Positions 50,453-60,230 of a stretch of DNA of 64,000 bases are shown piece by piece. Each line of letters opens with the position of its first letter. The first letter of the stretch is position 1. Made by a program: the position numbers and the translations under genes. The DNA is from Clostridiales bacterium Firm_14 (GTDB lineage Bacteria > Bacillota > Clostridia > Saccharofermentanales > Saccharofermentanaceae), in the NCBI GenBank assembly GCA_001604135.1, contig LVAT01000045.1, positions 62,001 to 126,000 on the forward strand. Direction: 5' to 3'. The notes beneath the pieces were generated by a model, which did not search any database, was not told the DNA's origin, and saw only the letters and a list, made by a program, of their open reading frames with translations.

Positions 50453-50521
50453 GGAGAATAGGTTTTTCCGGTTATCGTCTGCTGCTGAAGTTTTGAAATT
50501 CTTCGGTATTATTGTCAGATT

Positions 50522-50540
50522 TTGTCCGTTGTTGTCCGTT
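50522..50540 (+). promoter_or_regulatory. Direct repeat upstream of the ABC permease gene
   Basis: TTGTCCGTT occurs at 50522-50530 and 50532-50540, ten bases apart, i.e. on one face of the helix. Direct repeats of this type are typical of AraC-type regulator sites near sugar ABC genes. TATCCT at about 50553 could be a -10. No regulator gene is adjacent. Confidence 0.5.
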
Positions 50541-50634
50541 TAATCTAAATGCTATCCTATCCGTGAAAGACAAAGAGTAAGTAACCCGTCAGGAGGTTTT
50601 GGAACAGCAGGAATAATACGGAGAGGAGAAGATC

Positions 50635-51549
50635 ATGGCTATAAGTGAAAGTGCTTCTTTCGGGAAGATAAAACACAAGAAAAAGATCTCATCGTCAGAT
50701 CTGGTCTTCTATGTAATCGTTTATTCTGTCTTCGTATTGTTTGCGGTAGTTACGCTCTATCCTCTTATCAACATGCTGGCGTATTCATTTGACAGCATTT
50801 ATGATGCGGCAGATGGTCATATCCATTTCTTCCCTCGTGAGTGGACATTGGAAAACTATGAAAGGATTTTCCGGAACCCTCATATCGTACAGGGCATATT
50901 GATCACCGCCGCGAGAACCGCATTAGGAACTTTTGCCTCATTGGTATCCACCGCATTGCTCGCATTCATACTTAGCCGCAAGAAGTTCCTGTTCAAGTCG
51001 TCTCTGTCTCTTTTCTGGATCATTACGCTGTATGCTCAGGGTGGCATAATTCCGACACAGCTTCTGTATCATAAATATCTTCATCTTACAAACGGCTTCT
51101 GGGTATATGTTATCCCGTGCCTTATCAGTGCTTTTAACGTAATGGTCATGAGAACTTACATGCAGAGCATCCCGGAATCATTGGAAGAAGCTGCACAGAT
51201 GGAAGGTGCCGGCTACATGAGAGTTTTCTGGAGCGTAATCACGCCTTTGTGCAAGCCGGTTTATGCCGTGATCGCACTCTTCATTGCAGTATTTCACTGG
51301 AATTCCTGGTTTGATTCATTGTTGTTTAACAGACTGGCTCCAGAGTATACTACTCTGCAGTATGAAGTGATGAAACTCATGAATTCGGTCGTTGCAGTGC
51401 GTCCGGGCACTGTCTCAGCCCGCTCAGTTTCTATTCAGCCGATCAGATCTGCAGCATGTGTTTTGTCGATGATCCCCGTCATTATCATCTATCCGTTTTT
51501 CCAAAGATATTTTGTTGACGGGGTAACGATCAGGGGGATCAAGGAATGA
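50635..51549 (+). CDS. Carbohydrate ABC transporter permease (YtcP/LplC-like), unpaired
   Basis: A 304-residue permease with six membrane helices and the EAA loop EEAAQMEGAGYMRVFWSVITPLCKP near residue 185. It matches the MalG-side permeases of the LplC/YtcP group (YPLINMLAYSFDS; GGIIPTQLL; RYFVDGVTIRGIKE at the end). Such permeases normally work with a second permease (LplB) and a binding lipoprotein, neither of which is adjacent. GGAGAGGAG precedes the ATG. The next gene overlaps by four bases and is an unrelated membrane protein. It may be a remnant, or may pair with components elsewhere. Confidence 0.85.
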   Translation: MAISESASFGKIKHKKKISSSDLVFYVIVYSVFVLFAVVTLYPLINMLAYSFDSIYDAADGHIHFFPREWTLENYERIFRNPHIVQGILITAARTALGTFASLVSTALLAFILSRKKFLFKSSLSLFWIITLYAQGGIIPTQLLYHKYLHLTNGFWVYVIPCLISAFNVMVMRTYMQSIPESLEEAAQMEGAGYMRVFWSVITPLCKPVYAVIALFIAVFHWNSWFDSLLFNRLAPEYTTLQYEVMKLMNSVVAVRPGTVSARSVSIQPIRSAACVLSMIPVIIIYPFFQRYFVDGVTIRGIKE

Positions 51550-52892
51550 GCATTGATTTTTGGCGTTTTATTATCCGGACCTTTTACCCTTCAGTTCTGC
51601 CTGTTTTATTGTGGATTTTAAGCGGAATCGCAATCATTTTTTTATTTGCCTTTATTGGCAAGCGGAAGGGCAAAGCACTTTTGTCAGACCGTGAGACATT
51701 GCTGTCAGAGTGTGCGGCAAACATCGCTTCTGTAACTTTTATACTGGCTCAGCTTATGTTCCCGCTATACGGATATGTTATGTCACCCACGGGAAATGTC
51801 AGACTGAACGATAATAGGATGGGTGATTTCGGAATAACGGCCAGAAAGGTTCTTACAGAATTTCATGTCAATCTTCTGTCACCATTCGAACTGCTGCGTG
51901 GAGAAAGTGTTTATCTATTCGTGATAATCATAGCCGTGTTCTGCTTTTTCGCAGGAATGCACTTATACAAGAACGGCCTGAAGATCCGTCACAGGATATT
52001 TCTTCTTATTCCTGCCCTGGTCCTGACTGCATCTGTTATATGGTCATATTTTTTCAGGCTTCACCGGAAAAGATGGATCATGAATTTCATTAAGTATCAG
52101 GTGATCTTGCAGCTCGATTGTATCGTGAGATATCTTCTGGGTGCATTTGTTATGATCGCTTTGCTTTACGGCATTTATCTGCTTTTGAAAAAGCTTCTCA
52201 GAAACGAGATCATTCCTCTCGTAGTGATACTTCTTCTGTCATTTTTGTCGCCATATGTCCATTTGTTAAATGACGGTTTGACAGCTGCCGAACCTAAGAT
52301 AGGTCATCTCCTATTCGGTCCGGACATCCCGTTGTTCCCGATAGGCATGATGGTGATGAAGTATAAGGACAAGCTATTGCCGAAGACGAAAAAAGGCACA
52401 CTGATAAACATTGCTTCCTGGGCAGTTGCAGCAGCTTTCTCATTCATTTCACTTTTTGGCATTGAGATCCTGCTGGCCATTCGGGCAGGCGTCGGTTTCT
52501 CCCAAGCATACAGTTGTTTCGACACTCCCGAATACAGGGAAGCCGTGAGGATTCTAAATAATATCTATAAGTTCGACTGCATACCCTGGCTCTTATTGGG
52601 ATTTGCTCTGTCGATGCTTATCTTGAATGCTGCGCTTCTTGTAAGTACCGGCAATCCCGTGACGAAGTTCTTGAGGAAACACTGCTATCTCATAACCTTG
52701 TTTATGTTCAGCAGGCATATCTTTTTTGAAGTCAGCGGATACAATGATGATTTCTGGACTGAAATACTCAAGATGCCTAAAGCCTGGACTATCGCCGTGC
52801 CGATTATCTACTTTGCTGTTTCTGTCATTCTGGCAGTTCTCATCAGGAAATTCATCATTGATAAGCGTAAGAAAACAACAGAAGTGAATTAG
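51546..52892 (+). CDS. Polytopic membrane protein, possible acyltransferase-3-like
   Basis: A 448-residue protein with about ten membrane helices. GPDIPLFPIGMMVMKYKDKLL resembles a motif of membrane acyltransferases (acyltransferase 3 family), but the N-terminal catalytic His of that family is not evident, so the assignment is tentative. It overlaps the permease gene by four bases. Confidence 0.5.
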   Translation: MSIDFWRFIIRTFYPSVLPVLLWILSGIAIIFLFAFIGKRKGKALLSDRETLLSECAANIASVTFILAQLMFPLYGYVMSPTGNVRLNDNRMGDFGITARKVLTEFHVNLLSPFELLRGESVYLFVIIIAVFCFFAGMHLYKNGLKIRHRIFLLIPALVLTASVIWSYFFRLHRKRWIMNFIKYQVILQLDCIVRYLLGAFVMIALLYGIYLLLKKLLRNEIIPLVVILLLSFLSPYVHLLNDGLTAAEPKIGHLLFGPDIPLFPIGMMVMKYKDKLLPKTKKGTLINIASWAVAAAFSFISLFGIEILLAIRAGVGFSQAYSCFDTPEYREAVRILNNIYKFDCIPWLLLGFALSMLILNAALLVSTGNPVTKFLRKHCYLITLFMFSRHIFFEVSGYNDDFWTEILKMPKAWTIAVPIIYFAVSVILAVLIRKFIIDKRKKTTEVN

Positions 52893-53011
52893 TGGTTTTT
52901 TAGCTTCTTTTAGTTGTAAATTCGCGAAATATTCTGTACTATCAGCTTTGGGGAAATGCAAAGCGCTTTCTTGTTGTGCCTTTGCTTAGGAATTTTTTAT
53001 GGTGAATCAGT

Positions 53012-53848
53012 ATGATTGAGATCCGCAGTCTGAATAAGACTTATAAAAGTTTTAAATTAAACAATGCTTCTTTTGATCTGGCATCAGGCAAAGTTACGGG
53101 TTTGATCGGCGTTAACGGTGCCGGCAAATCTACGATCCTGAAGATCCTGATCGGACTTGTAAAAAGTGAATCGGGCGAGATATTGATTGACGGTGACAAT
53201 GTCTCTGATATCGGAGAAAAGCTCAGAGTAGGATTTGTTTCCCAGGAACTTAATATCTATTCGAATCAGAAGATGTCGGCAGTGTCCGCTTTTGTTAAGG
53301 ATGTTTACCGGAAAGAGTGGAAAGATGATCTGTACAGGCACTATCTGCTCGATGTTTTCGAGCTTAGTGATGATCTTAAGATAAAAGAACTTTCCACGGG
53401 AATGAGAGTCAAGTTCTTCCTTGCCATGGAGCTCGCAAAAAAGCCTGAATGCTTATTGCTGGATGAAGTCACTTCAGGTCTGGATCCGATGATCAGGGAT
53501 GAAGTTCTTGATATCCTGCTGGAGATTGCAAGAGAAGATGATATTCCGATCCTTATGTCTTCTCACATTACGGAAGATCTTGAGAAGATCGCAGATGAGA
53601 TCATCTATATCGATTCCGGACGCATCCTGCTCTCAGATTCTGTCGAAAACATCAGGAAGAACTATTACAGGATCAGCGAAGAAGAACTGAATGAATTGAG
53701 TGAAGAGACCAGAAATGTAGTCTTGGGCAAATGCATTAAGCAGCATCAGTATTATGTTTACGATGTAAGCTCATTAGGCGGCGGTGAGCCGGCCGGCAGT
53801 CCGGCTTTGCTGTCGGACGTTCTGTCGTATTTGAGAAAGGGAAAATGA
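53012..53848 (+). CDS. ABC transporter ATP-binding protein (exporter type)
   Basis: A 278-residue ATPase. Walker A is GVNGAGKST at residues 33-41, the signature is a variant LSTGM, Walker B is CLLLDEVTSGLD, and the H-loop is in SSHITED. It resembles the YtrB/BcrA group, which exports peptides or acts in wall-stress resistance. It overlaps by four bases the membrane component. Confidence 0.88.
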   Translation: MIEIRSLNKTYKSFKLNNASFDLASGKVTGLIGVNGAGKSTILKILIGLVKSESGEILIDGDNVSDIGEKLRVGFVSQELNIYSNQKMSAVSAFVKDVYRKEWKDDLYRHYLLDVFELSDDLKIKELSTGMRVKFFLAMELAKKPECLLLDEVTSGLDPMIRDEVLDILLEIAREDDIPILMSSHITEDLEKIADEIIYIDSGRILLSDSVENIRKNYYRISEEELNELSEETRNVVLGKCIKQHQYYVYDVSSLGGGEPAGSPALLSDVLSYLRKGK

Positions 53849-54468
53849 TGTTAAGTTATTTGAAAAAAGACATTCGGTTTTCTTCGAAGTGGCTGATGAT
53901 TGCTGCTGCGTACTGCCTTATTGCAGGATTTTTGTTAGTAAAGGAAAGAAACGATTCTCTTTTCTTTGTCGAATTTCTGATCCCGTTCTTTGTTGTGTAT
54001 TTTCCTCTGGGCAGATTAATGAATCTGGAAGATCCTAAAGACACGCGTGACTTCATAAGAAGAATGCCTCAGAGCAAGTACGGAAGAGCGATCGCGAGGA
54101 TCATCTATATCCTGTCATTGCTTGTATTCTCATTCGCGGTAAAGATCATTTATAAGTATTTGCTGATCGAAGGTTACGATCTTATAGCCGACGGCTCACT
54201 GGAAAAGGAGATTGCGGTTTTCCTTGCTTTCCTGGTCTATTTTCTGACCGTACTGATCGTGTTTTATAAAGTGTCATTTCATGCGGCACAGAATATCGGG
54301 TTGCTTCTTTGTGCCGTAATCTTTCTGATCGAATTGATCGGCAAGTATACAAAGATAAGGATCGGTCTGCCCGCTGTCGGTCCCGTGGCTGCAATAGTCT
54401 TATTTATTATCTTGATCGCAGGCTTGATAATCGGTGTCCTTAAGGCTGAGAACTCCAGAACAAAATAG
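53845..54468 (+). CDS. ABC-2 type transporter permease
   Basis: A 207-residue protein with six predicted membrane helices. SYLKKDIRFSSKW at the start and the size fit ABC-2 permeases of small exporters. It starts within the stop of the ATPase gene and forms its transporter partner. The substrate is unknown. Confidence 0.8.
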   Translation: MMLSYLKKDIRFSSKWLMIAAAYCLIAGFLLVKERNDSLFFVEFLIPFFVVYFPLGRLMNLEDPKDTRDFIRRMPQSKYGRAIARIIYILSLLVFSFAVKIIYKYLLIEGYDLIADGSLEKEIAVFLAFLVYFLTVLIVFYKVSFHAAQNIGLLLCAVIFLIELIGKYTKIRIGLPAVGPVAAIVLFIILIAGLIIGVLKAENSRTK

Positions 54469-54574
54469 GGCGGAGCCTGAAGGAATGATATAATAAATCC
54501 GTTTGAGGTTTTCATCGGTGGATGAACATGAAGAATGTTCATTTCTCGAGTTGTTTACAGAAAGACAGGCAAAC

Positions 54575-55705
54575 ATGGGATTTATAAGTAACATCGCAGG
54601 AACGATATCAGATTCAATAAGCTCAGAACTTCAGGACCAGTATCTGGAGGCATTCAGGACTGATTCACTGGGCCAGGACATGCTCGTTAAACGCGCGAAG
54701 CGCATGAACTCCAAGGGATTCAACCAGGGCAGCAATAATGTCATATCTGCAGGATCGAAGGTCATAGTTCCCGAAGGCACTTATGCTCTCATGATCGACA
54801 ACGGCGAGATCGTTGACAGCGTTGACACTCCCGGCCTTTATACATGGGATACATCATCATCCGCATCCGTTCTCTCAGGCGGAGTTAAGAGCGTTCTGGG
54901 AGATGCTTTCGACAGGTTCAGATTCGCTGGCGAGATTACGAAGGAACAGAAGATCTACTACGTAAACGCGCTCGAGATTATGAACCAGACATGCAAGGAA
55001 TATCTGAATGTTCCTTATCCCGACCCGATTTATGGCAACCTGTATTTCAAATTCAGGATAATGTTCTCATTCAGGATCGTTGACCCGATCAATTTCTTCA
55101 GGAAGACCGGCAAGGATACGTCCGTATACGATTATATGGGCTCAGAATACAGCCCGAAAATGCCCTTCCTCGAAGTGCAGGACCACATGGAAGAAGCTCT
55201 TAATCTCTGCGCAACCAGAGACAGGATCCCTTTCCCTCAGCTTCTCTCGCATAAGAGCAAGCTGAAGGAAGCGGTTAATGAAGCGATATCCAAACAGTGG
55301 TCTCCCAGAGGCATAGTCATAGAGTCTATCGCACTTACTGATCTGACGCTTGATGAGAAATCCAGAAAGCGTGTCGAGCAGTTCGATTCCGCAAAGCTCT
55401 TTGCTGACGATCCGGCAGCTCTGGGTGCGCTGGTCGCATTAGGATTAACAGAGGCAATGAAGTCTGCTGCATCAAATCCGGCAGGTGCCGTCGGAGGATT
55501 TGCGGGCTTGGGAATGGCAAGTACCGTCGCCGGAAATATGGGAACAGCAAATGCGGTCAATCCTATAACAACCAATTCTGCTTCGAATACTAAGCCTGTA
55601 ACCGGGCCTGAGACATGCCCGTTCTGCGGAACACCGCTGGCTTCACAGACGCGCCTGGATAATTGCCCGGCCTGCTATGCAGACATCAGATCCTGCTATT
55701 CCTGA
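54575..55705 (+). CDS. SPFH-domain protein with C-terminal zinc ribbon (YdjI-like)
   Basis: A 376-residue protein. The SPFH/band-7 region spans about residues 40-260 (VISAGSKVIVPEGTYALMIDNGEIVD ... FKIRIMFS-type strands; RKRVEQF). A Gly/Ala-rich segment follows, then a zinc ribbon CPFCGTPLASQ...CPACYAD. It resembles YdjI-type proteins, which in bacilli recruit membrane-associated partners during phage-shock-like stress. The start at 54575 gives the typical MGFI N-terminus; the longer frame adds 24 residues. TATAAT lies at 54489-54494. Confidence 0.82.
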   Translation: MGFISNIAGTISDSISSELQDQYLEAFRTDSLGQDMLVKRAKRMNSKGFNQGSNNVISAGSKVIVPEGTYALMIDNGEIVDSVDTPGLYTWDTSSSASVLSGGVKSVLGDAFDRFRFAGEITKEQKIYYVNALEIMNQTCKEYLNVPYPDPIYGNLYFKFRIMFSFRIVDPINFFRKTGKDTSVYDYMGSEYSPKMPFLEVQDHMEEALNLCATRDRIPFPQLLSHKSKLKEAVNEAISKQWSPRGIVIESIALTDLTLDEKSRKRVEQFDSAKLFADDPAALGALVALGLTEAMKSAASNPAGAVGGFAGLGMASTVAGNMGTANAVNPITTNSASNTKPVTGPETCPFCGTPLASQTRLDNCPACYADIRSCYS

Positions 55706-55792
55706 TCTTTTCCGTGAAACCTGCTGTCTGCAAAATGGTATAATCGTTAATATCTGAGATGTTCTCAGACTGATATTGATGATTCGAGGCAT

Positions 55793-56221
55793 ATGATGCT
55801 TAAATATGTAGATTACATTTCACCTGAAGAATACATGGAACTGAGAAGGCTTGTCGGCTGGATGGAGTTCCCGCTTGATGAAGCAAGGAACTGTGTCGAG
55901 AACGCATACATGGTCCTTTGTGTCAGGGACGAATCGGACAAGGTTATTGGTGTTGTAAGGCTTCTTTGGGATGGCGGCTACGTTGCTTTCCTGTCCGATG
56001 TTATAGTCATTCCCGAGTATCAGGGACAGGGTATCGGAAGGGCGCTTGTCGAGGCGGTCATAAAAAGGATCAAAGATGATATGAAACCAGGTTACAAAGT
56101 CAAGCTGAACCTGAATTCCGCAAAAGGCAAAGAGCCATTTTATGAGAAGTTCGGCTTTAAGATACGCCCCAACGAAGATTGCGGAGCAGGAATGGATCAG
56201 TGGCTGACATTAGAGGATTAA
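55793..56221 (+). CDS. GNAT-family N-acetyltransferase
   Basis: A 142-residue acetyltransferase. Acetyl-CoA motif A is VIPEYQGQGIGRALVEAVI, followed by EPFYEKFGFKIRP. It has a TATAAT at 55739-55744. Either of two adjacent ATGs may be the start. Substrate unknown. It lies 15 bases before tcdA. Confidence 0.88.
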   Translation: MMLKYVDYISPEEYMELRRLVGWMEFPLDEARNCVENAYMVLCVRDESDKVIGVVRLLWDGGYVAFLSDVIVIPEYQGQGIGRALVEAVIKRIKDDMKPGYKVKLNLNSAKGKEPFYEKFGFKIRPNEDCGAGMDQWLTLED

Positions 56222-56236
56222 TCATCAGGAAATCAA

Positions 56237-56950
56237 ATGTTGGATCAATTTTCGAGAACTGAATTATTATTGGGAAAAGCTGCTGTAGAGCACCTGTCTG
56301 AATGCCGCGTTGCCGTATTCGGAATCGGCGGCGTCGGCGGATATGTGTGCGAAGCCCTGGCAAGAAGCGGCGTCGGTTCTTTCGATCTGATAGATAAAGA
56401 CAAAGTCTGCTTATCCAACATAAACCGCCAGATCATAGCAACCATGAAGACTGTCGGAGAATATAAGACTGAAGTAATGAAGGAGCGCATTCTGGACATA
56501 AATCCCGAAGCGGTCGTGAATACACACGAGTGTTTCTTCCTTCCTGAGAATGCAGCTGAATTTCCTTTTGACAAATACGATTATGTGGTCGATGCCATTG
56601 ATACTGTCACTTCGAAAATAGAACTTGTTCTTCAGTGCCAGAAGGCAGGTGTTCCGATAATCAGCTCGATGGGAGCAGGAAATAAGCTCGATCCTACACA
56701 GTTCCGCGTTGCAGATATCTATAAGACAAAGATGGATCCGCTGGCAAAGGTAATGCGCCGCGAACTCAAGAAGAGAGGCGTAACAAATCTTAAAGTCGTC
56801 TATTCGGAGGAGGAGCCTGTAATTCTTCCTGAGGCTGAGCCTCAGCCCGGCGGCAGAAGAAGCACACCCGGCAGCACAGCCTTTGTGCCGTCTGTTGCAG
56901 GCCTTATCATTGCCGGTGAAGTGATAAAAGATTTGATTAAACAGTATTAA
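56237..56950 (+). CDS. tcdA: tRNA threonylcarbamoyladenosine dehydratase (TcdA/YgdL family)
   Basis: A 237-residue ThiF/E1-like enzyme. The ATP-binding motif is GIGGVGGY at residues 29-36, with DKVCLSNINRQ and DAIDTVTSK, as in TcdA. It converts t6A at position 37 of tRNAs to the cyclic form ct6A, using ATP. The C-terminal PSVAGLIIAGEVI is also typical. AGGAAA precedes the ATG. Confidence 0.9.
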   Translation: MLDQFSRTELLLGKAAVEHLSECRVAVFGIGGVGGYVCEALARSGVGSFDLIDKDKVCLSNINRQIIATMKTVGEYKTEVMKERILDINPEAVVNTHECFFLPENAAEFPFDKYDYVVDAIDTVTSKIELVLQCQKAGVPIISSMGAGNKLDPTQFRVADIYKTKMDPLAKVMRRELKKRGVTNLKVVYSEEEPVILPEAEPQPGGRRSTPGSTAFVPSVAGLIIAGEVIKDLIKQY

Positions 56951-56992
56951 CAGATAATGACAGGCGGCAGGTTCAAAAATGAGGGCTGAACG

Positions 56993-57586
56993 ATGAGATG
57001 CATAAAGATAAAACATCCGAAAGTGTTAGCTTTTATATTGTTGGTGTTAGAACTCGCCCTTATATTGAGCTGCTCATATGCAGTTGCCGAGAACCATGCG
57101 CGGTATTCAGGGCCACATAGAATCGATACGGAGAATATGCATCTGACTTTCAAAGAGGATGTGTCCTTCGAAGAGAAAACTGAAACGATCGATATCCCCA
57201 AAGGTCAGATTATCGACCCTCAATTCATATATGCAGACACGGTTGGATTCTTTTACTCAACTTCGGGATACAGCACAGAAGAATGCGTGAGTGTTGATCC
57301 TTCCCGGCGGGAGGAAAAAGGCATTTATTATCTCAACGCAAAGCCGGAAAATTTCGAGGAACATGAAGAACTTGAAAGGCTTTGGAATGAATTTGTACAA
57401 CAGACTGAAGCTGAACAGAAAAGTGTATTCCTGCAGCGATTTATCCCGGTTGTGTGTTTTTGTATAGTCTGGCTTGTTATATGGATTATTCTAAGCCGGA
57501 AGCAGAAGGCCGGTCTGCTGTTGGTGATGGATATTATTTTGCTTCCGCTGTTTCTTCTTATCAGTTTATTTCTCTTTAACAGATGA
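56993..57586 (+). CDS. Hypothetical membrane protein
   Basis: A 197-residue protein with an N-terminal helix (about residues 10-30), a ~110-residue outer domain, and two C-terminal helices (about 146-166 and 172-194). GAGGG precedes the ATG. I recognise no family. It lies 122 bases before the fourth paralogous lipoprotein, a position comparable to the membrane proteins beside the other three. Confidence 0.65.
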   Translation: MRCIKIKHPKVLAFILLVLELALILSCSYAVAENHARYSGPHRIDTENMHLTFKEDVSFEEKTETIDIPKGQIIDPQFIYADTVGFFYSTSGYSTEECVSVDPSRREEKGIYYLNAKPENFEEHEELERLWNEFVQQTEAEQKSVFLQRFIPVVCFCIVWLVIWIILSRKQKAGLLLVMDIILLPLFLLISLFLFNR

Positions 57587-57708
57587 TCTGAAGTACAGAT
57601 TGACATAACGGATATTACCTGAGAATTGCCTAATTGTCGACGCCTTTTATTCTTTTCGAAGCCCTACAATTATTTTTGACAAAAATGTGGGGAAATGGAG
57701 AAAGTGTG

Positions 57709-60111
57709 ATGAAAAGATCAGCACGCAGGTTGGTTTCGGCTGCCCTGGTTTTCGCGATGGCACTATCATTTGCAGCATGCGATAAGAAAAACGGCGGCGG
57801 AAATGTTAATGGAAATTCAGGCAGGACCGGCAGGAAGATCGCGGAAGATTCGCCGTGGTTTAATTCCACTAAGACGGAGATCATGCCTGTAATCGATGCA
57901 AGTAAGAATATCCCGTTCGCAAATTCTTTCCTGGCGGGAGCCGACGAGAATAATATAGTCATCTATACGCGCGGTGATTCCATGTCTACACCTGGCATTA
58001 TCTACGTGGGTTATGGTGCTATGGAGAGCTCGGTTGCCACGCTTACGGTAGTGGACAGAACTTCCAAGCAGGTCAGGAATACGATAGATCTTTATAAAGA
58101 TTTTCAGGAGACTGTCTATATCCTGTCTGTATCCTATTCAGACGGCAAGGCCAAAGTAACGTATACCATGTTCGATGAGCATACCGGAGCTCCAAGCTAT
58201 ATCGAGAATACCATCGATCCGTCCACGGGTACGGTCTTAGACAGCAGGAAAACTGAACCTTCAAAGGATCTGTTCATAGAGAACACCTTATATCTCGGTT
58301 CATACAGAGTCAGTATCTGCACAGCAGGATCTGAGGAACAGTACTATGTGCTCAAGATCAATGCGCCTGACGGACAGGAAAGAACAGTCGATCTTAAGCT
58401 CGAAGGCAAGAGCGTGTGGGATGTCTCCACGCTTATTTCCACGGGTGACGATAAGGCTTTGATCCCTGCTCATACTGACGGAAATGCCAGACTGCTCCTG
58501 GAGGTCGATCTTAAGGCCGGTCAGATTAAAGAACTTGACTCCAAGGAATACGAATGGCTCGATTTCGATAACATTGAATCGTCAAGAACGGGTGCCGACG
58601 GGAATCTGTATTACAGCACTTCTTCAGGCATTTTCAAGGCTGATTTTACGAACAGGACAACTGAAGAGGTGTTCAATTACAGCTGGTGCGGTGAGAACAG
58701 GGCAGAGCTTTCCAATCTCCAGATCGGATACTGTTCCGGTGATTCGATCATTCTGTGCGGTGAATTCTATGAGAACACCCAATTCAGAAATGTAGAGCAG
58801 TGGCCTTTTGTTATCTTTGAATTTTCAAAGGCAGACAAGAACCCCCATGCAGGCAAGACCGTCCTTGAACTCTATGCACCTTACGGCTATGTCGAAAACA
58901 AGATCGCTGACGCAATAGGAAAGTTCAACAGTACGAACGGCGAATACTTCATTGAATTCTCGAGCCGCTATACAGGCGATGAGAGAATCGATTACGGCAA
59001 TGAAAACAATCAGGATGAGAGTGATGCGATCGCGCTCTCCGGCAATGCGAACTTCAGCAACAAGCTTGCCATGGACATCATAAACGGAGAAGGCCCTGAC
59101 ATCCTCATGGGCGTAAGTAATCTTGGTCAGCTCAATAATTCCAATTATCTCGTTGATCTTTCCAAGTACACCGGAAAATTCAATCAGGATAAGTATTTCA
59201 CTAATATCATTGAAGGTTCGAAGGTCAACGGTGCTCTCTACCAGATGCCGCTTACCTTTGGAATTGAAGGTATCGTGACTGAAGCCAAATATGCCGGCAA
59301 GAGCGGCGTAGGCTTTACGACCGCGGAATATGAGACCTACCTTAAGGAAACTTTGAACGGCCAGGACGCAATAACTTCAGGTCAGGCGATATACTTCACC
59401 AAACTCTTTAACGCCATGAGCGACAAGTTCATCAAGGATAATAAGGCAGATTTCTCAGGCAAGGAATTCGCTGAGCTTGCAGATTTTGTCAAGAACAATG
59501 TCATGGAAAAACCGAAGACCGGCAACGAAAATGATGATTTTTTCAATGATTCGGCGGCAGTATACCCGGCCGGCTACTACGCTACTGTCAGCGGTATCGG
59601 AAACTTCCTTATGAACATGATCGATGCAGACGGTGACCAAACGATATTGGGAATCCCATCAACTGACGGCCGCGGCCCGATGTTCAGGGTCAGGTGTTCC
59701 ATCGCGGTCTCTGCTCAGGCCACGAGTGTTGAAGCCTGCGTCGAATTTGTTAAGCTCCTTATGACCGATGATGTAATGTATTCTCTTACATTAAATGACG
59801 ATTTCGTCATAAGCCGCGCCGCATTCAGAAAGAGCGCGGAAGAAACTGTAGCTTACTACAACGCTGATAACAGAACCACAAATTCGCTGACCCCGATCAG
59901 CGGCCCTGTTTACGGGCATTTCTCTGACAAGAACATCGACAACATGGAGAAGATCATTTCGAACGCCTCGAAAATAGATTCCGAAGACGCCGCGATCAGC
60001 ATCATCCTCTACGAGGAGATGCCGGCCTACTTCCTGGGTCAGAAAGACCTCGCTTCCGTAGTGAAGATCGCCCAGGATAGAGCCCAGAAGGTTTTAAGCG
60101 AGAGAGCGTAA
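57709..60111 (+). CDS. Large lipoprotein with solute-binding-like C-terminal half (paralogue 4 of 4)
   Basis: An 800-residue lipoprotein with lipobox FAAC and lipidated cysteine at residue 24. The start is ATG at 57709 after GGAGAAAG; the longer frame adds 25 residues. IAEDSPWFNST follows the Gly/Asn-rich linker, as in paralogue 3. From about residue 383 (KTVLELYAPYG) the solute-binding-like half carries GEGPDILMGVSN, YLVDLSKYTG, YFTNIIEGSKVNGA and LPLTF-type segments, and ends in EEMPAYFLGQKDLASVVKIAQ and RAQKVLSER. It is closest to paralogues 1 and 3. It is the only gene before a terminator, and no regulator gene other than the upstream membrane protein is near. Confidence 0.87.
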   Translation: MKRSARRLVSAALVFAMALSFAACDKKNGGGNVNGNSGRTGRKIAEDSPWFNSTKTEIMPVIDASKNIPFANSFLAGADENNIVIYTRGDSMSTPGIIYVGYGAMESSVATLTVVDRTSKQVRNTIDLYKDFQETVYILSVSYSDGKAKVTYTMFDEHTGAPSYIENTIDPSTGTVLDSRKTEPSKDLFIENTLYLGSYRVSICTAGSEEQYYVLKINAPDGQERTVDLKLEGKSVWDVSTLISTGDDKALIPAHTDGNARLLLEVDLKAGQIKELDSKEYEWLDFDNIESSRTGADGNLYYSTSSGIFKADFTNRTTEEVFNYSWCGENRAELSNLQIGYCSGDSIILCGEFYENTQFRNVEQWPFVIFEFSKADKNPHAGKTVLELYAPYGYVENKIADAIGKFNSTNGEYFIEFSSRYTGDERIDYGNENNQDESDAIALSGNANFSNKLAMDIINGEGPDILMGVSNLGQLNNSNYLVDLSKYTGKFNQDKYFTNIIEGSKVNGALYQMPLTFGIEGIVTEAKYAGKSGVGFTTAEYETYLKETLNGQDAITSGQAIYFTKLFNAMSDKFIKDNKADFSGKEFAELADFVKNNVMEKPKTGNENDDFFNDSAAVYPAGYYATVSGIGNFLMNMIDADGDQTILGIPSTDGRGPMFRVRCSIAVSAQATSVEACVEFVKLLMTDDVMYSLTLNDDFVISRAAFRKSAEETVAYYNADNRTTNSLTPISGPVYGHFSDKNIDNMEKIISNASKIDSEDAAISIILYEEMPAYFLGQKDLASVVKIAQDRAQKVLSERA

Positions 60112-60136
60112 CAACATAATGTGATCAAAAGCTATG

Positions 60137-60167
60137 GCGGTGCTTCGGTGTGAGGCACCGCTTTTGC
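60137..60167 (+). terminator. Terminator of paralogue 4
   Basis: GCGGTGC (60137-60143) pairs with GCACCGC (60155-60161), followed by TTTTGCTT. It begins 26 bases after the stop. Confidence 0.8.
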
Positions 60168-60230
60168 TTGTTATGGTCATGATATAATTACACAAGTGAA
60201 CCTTTAGCAAAAATATCAGTTGGGATCGCT

